Of a stretch of DNA of 64,000 nt, positions 63,479 to 64,000 are shown one piece after another. The stretch comes from Sandaracinus sp. (GTDB lineage: Bacteria > Myxococcota_A > Polyangia > Polyangiales > Houyiibacteriaceae): positions 61,758 through 125,757 of the forward strand of contig JACKEH010000009.1 in assembly GCA_020633125.1 (NCBI GenBank), in the 5' to 3' direction. The notes beneath the pieces are model-generated. The model made no database searches. It was not told the origin of the DNA and saw only the letters and a list, made by a program, of their open reading frames with translations. Position 1 is the first letter of the stretch; each line of letters opens with the position of its first letter. The position numbers and the translations under genes are program-made.

Positions 63479-64000
63479 TCGCCACGTGCGGGTCGACCTG
63501 CCCCCCGACCACTTCGTGCCCCCGCGGCGACGTGCGTGGCTCGACCACCACGGCGTGCGCGACCGCGCGCGCGAGATCGCCTTCGCCCGCACCCGCGACC
63601 ATTGGCATCTCGCGATTCATCGCTTCGGCTACGCCCGCACCCGTCGCCACCCCGTGGTCTTGATTCACGGCCTCGCGGCGAACCGCTTCACCTTCGATCT
63701 CGACGAAGAGCGTTCCTTCGCGCGCCACCTGGCCGCGCAGGGCTTCGACGTCTTCGTGCTCGAGCTGCGCGGTCACGGCCGAAGCGAGCAACCCGGCACG
63801 CGCCCTCCGCTCCCCGACGAGCTCGAGCGGCGCGGACGGCTCGGCAGCGCGCCCTCGAAGCATTGGGATTGGGACTTCGATCGCTACGTCGACTTCGATC
63901 TCGACGCCGCGTTCGACGTCATCCTCGCGTGGAGCGGCGCGTCCTCGCTCCATGCCATCGGCCACAGCATGGGTGGCATCGCGCTCGCGGTGCGCGCCGG
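63462..64000 (+). CDS. Alpha/beta hydrolase (3' end outside window)
   Basis: The ATG at 63462 overlaps the preceding small gene by 17 bases; about 180 residues are visible. The N-terminal strand and HPVVLIHGLAANRF give the oxyanion-hole region (HG motif), and GHSMGGIAL near residue 168-176 is the nucleophile elbow with Ser. VFVLELRGHGRSEQPG is the usual strand-turn. Acid and His of the triad lie beyond the right edge. The family hydrolyses esters, amides or epoxides; the substrate cannot be told. A long HDR/W-rich N-terminal extension (about 45 residues) precedes the core. Confidence 0.82.
   Translation, partial: MPSTADRHVRVDLPPDHFVPPRRRAWLDHHGVRDRAREIAFARTRDHWHLAIHRFGYARTRRHPVVLIHGLAANRFTFDLDEERSFARHLAAQGFDVFVLELRGHGRSEQPGTRPPLPDELERRGRLGSAPSKHWDWDFDRYVDFDLDAAFDVILAWSGASSLHAIGHSMGGIALAVRA

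Overview
The window is GC-rich bacterial chromosome with strongly GC-biased third codon positions. It looks like a member of the Myxococcota, probably a Polyangiales/Sandaracinaceae-type myxobacterium. The evidence is a MYXO-CTERM-like C-terminal sorting tag, a MopE-like DNDCDG motif in a lipoprotein, many Cys-rich lipoproteins with Asp/Gly linkers, a NYN nuclease with an OST-HTH domain, and very large TPR proteins. I see no phage, transposon, CRISPR, rRNA or plasmid genes. One tRNA is present, tRNA-Leu(UAA).

Layout. 1-1.7 kb: a partial NlpC/P60-like protein and a YhfC-type intramembrane protease. 2.0-5.6 kb: a fatty-acid beta-oxidation operon (FadN-type hydratase/dehydrogenase plus thiolase) closed by a terminator. 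5.9-14.5 kb: a tight minus-strand operon running a MYXO-CTERM-type surface protein, an unknown protein, an orphan FliH/SctL-like protein, a site-2 protease, a membrane beta-domain protein, two paralogous histidine kinases (one with a damaged ATP-binding site) and an AI-2E-family permease. 14.6-21 kb: DUF4230 protein, MlaE/MlaF lipid-transport core, a divergent AGCS-type carrier, MTA phosphorylase and a PfkB-family kinase. 21-30.4 kb: surface lipoproteins, including one frame that joins a MYXO-CTERM-like tag directly to a second lipoprotein signal, then tRNA-Leu, a NYN/OST-HTH protein and a small lipoprotein. 30.4-39 kb: periplasmic TPR protein, OsmC, a fused CoA-arene monooxygenase/old-yellow-enzyme reductase, a patatin, a non-coding stretch rich in inverted and direct repeats, a cold-shock protein with a visible promoter, and PdxH.

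39-57.7 kb is dominated by TPR proteins. Two giants (about 1,770 and 2,510 residues if read through) converge on a GGGCAC tandem repeat. They are interrupted by one and two single-base frameshifts respectively. Two smaller TPR proteins and a secreted metzincin protease lie next to them on the minus strand. 57.8-64 kb: an SDR epimerase, PspA followed four bases later by a degenerate cyclase/ATPase/TPR protein, the bifunctional PheA P-protein, a small unknown protein and an alpha/beta hydrolase cut by the right edge.

Two loci best deserve a search for an undescribed system. The first is the 5.9-14.5 kb operon, which couples intramembrane proteolysis, a secretion-stalk-like protein and paired kinases. 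The second is the TPR/metzincin locus with its clustered frameshifts. Coordinates and starts are read from the sequence; functions are inferred from motifs and family knowledge, and no database search was run.
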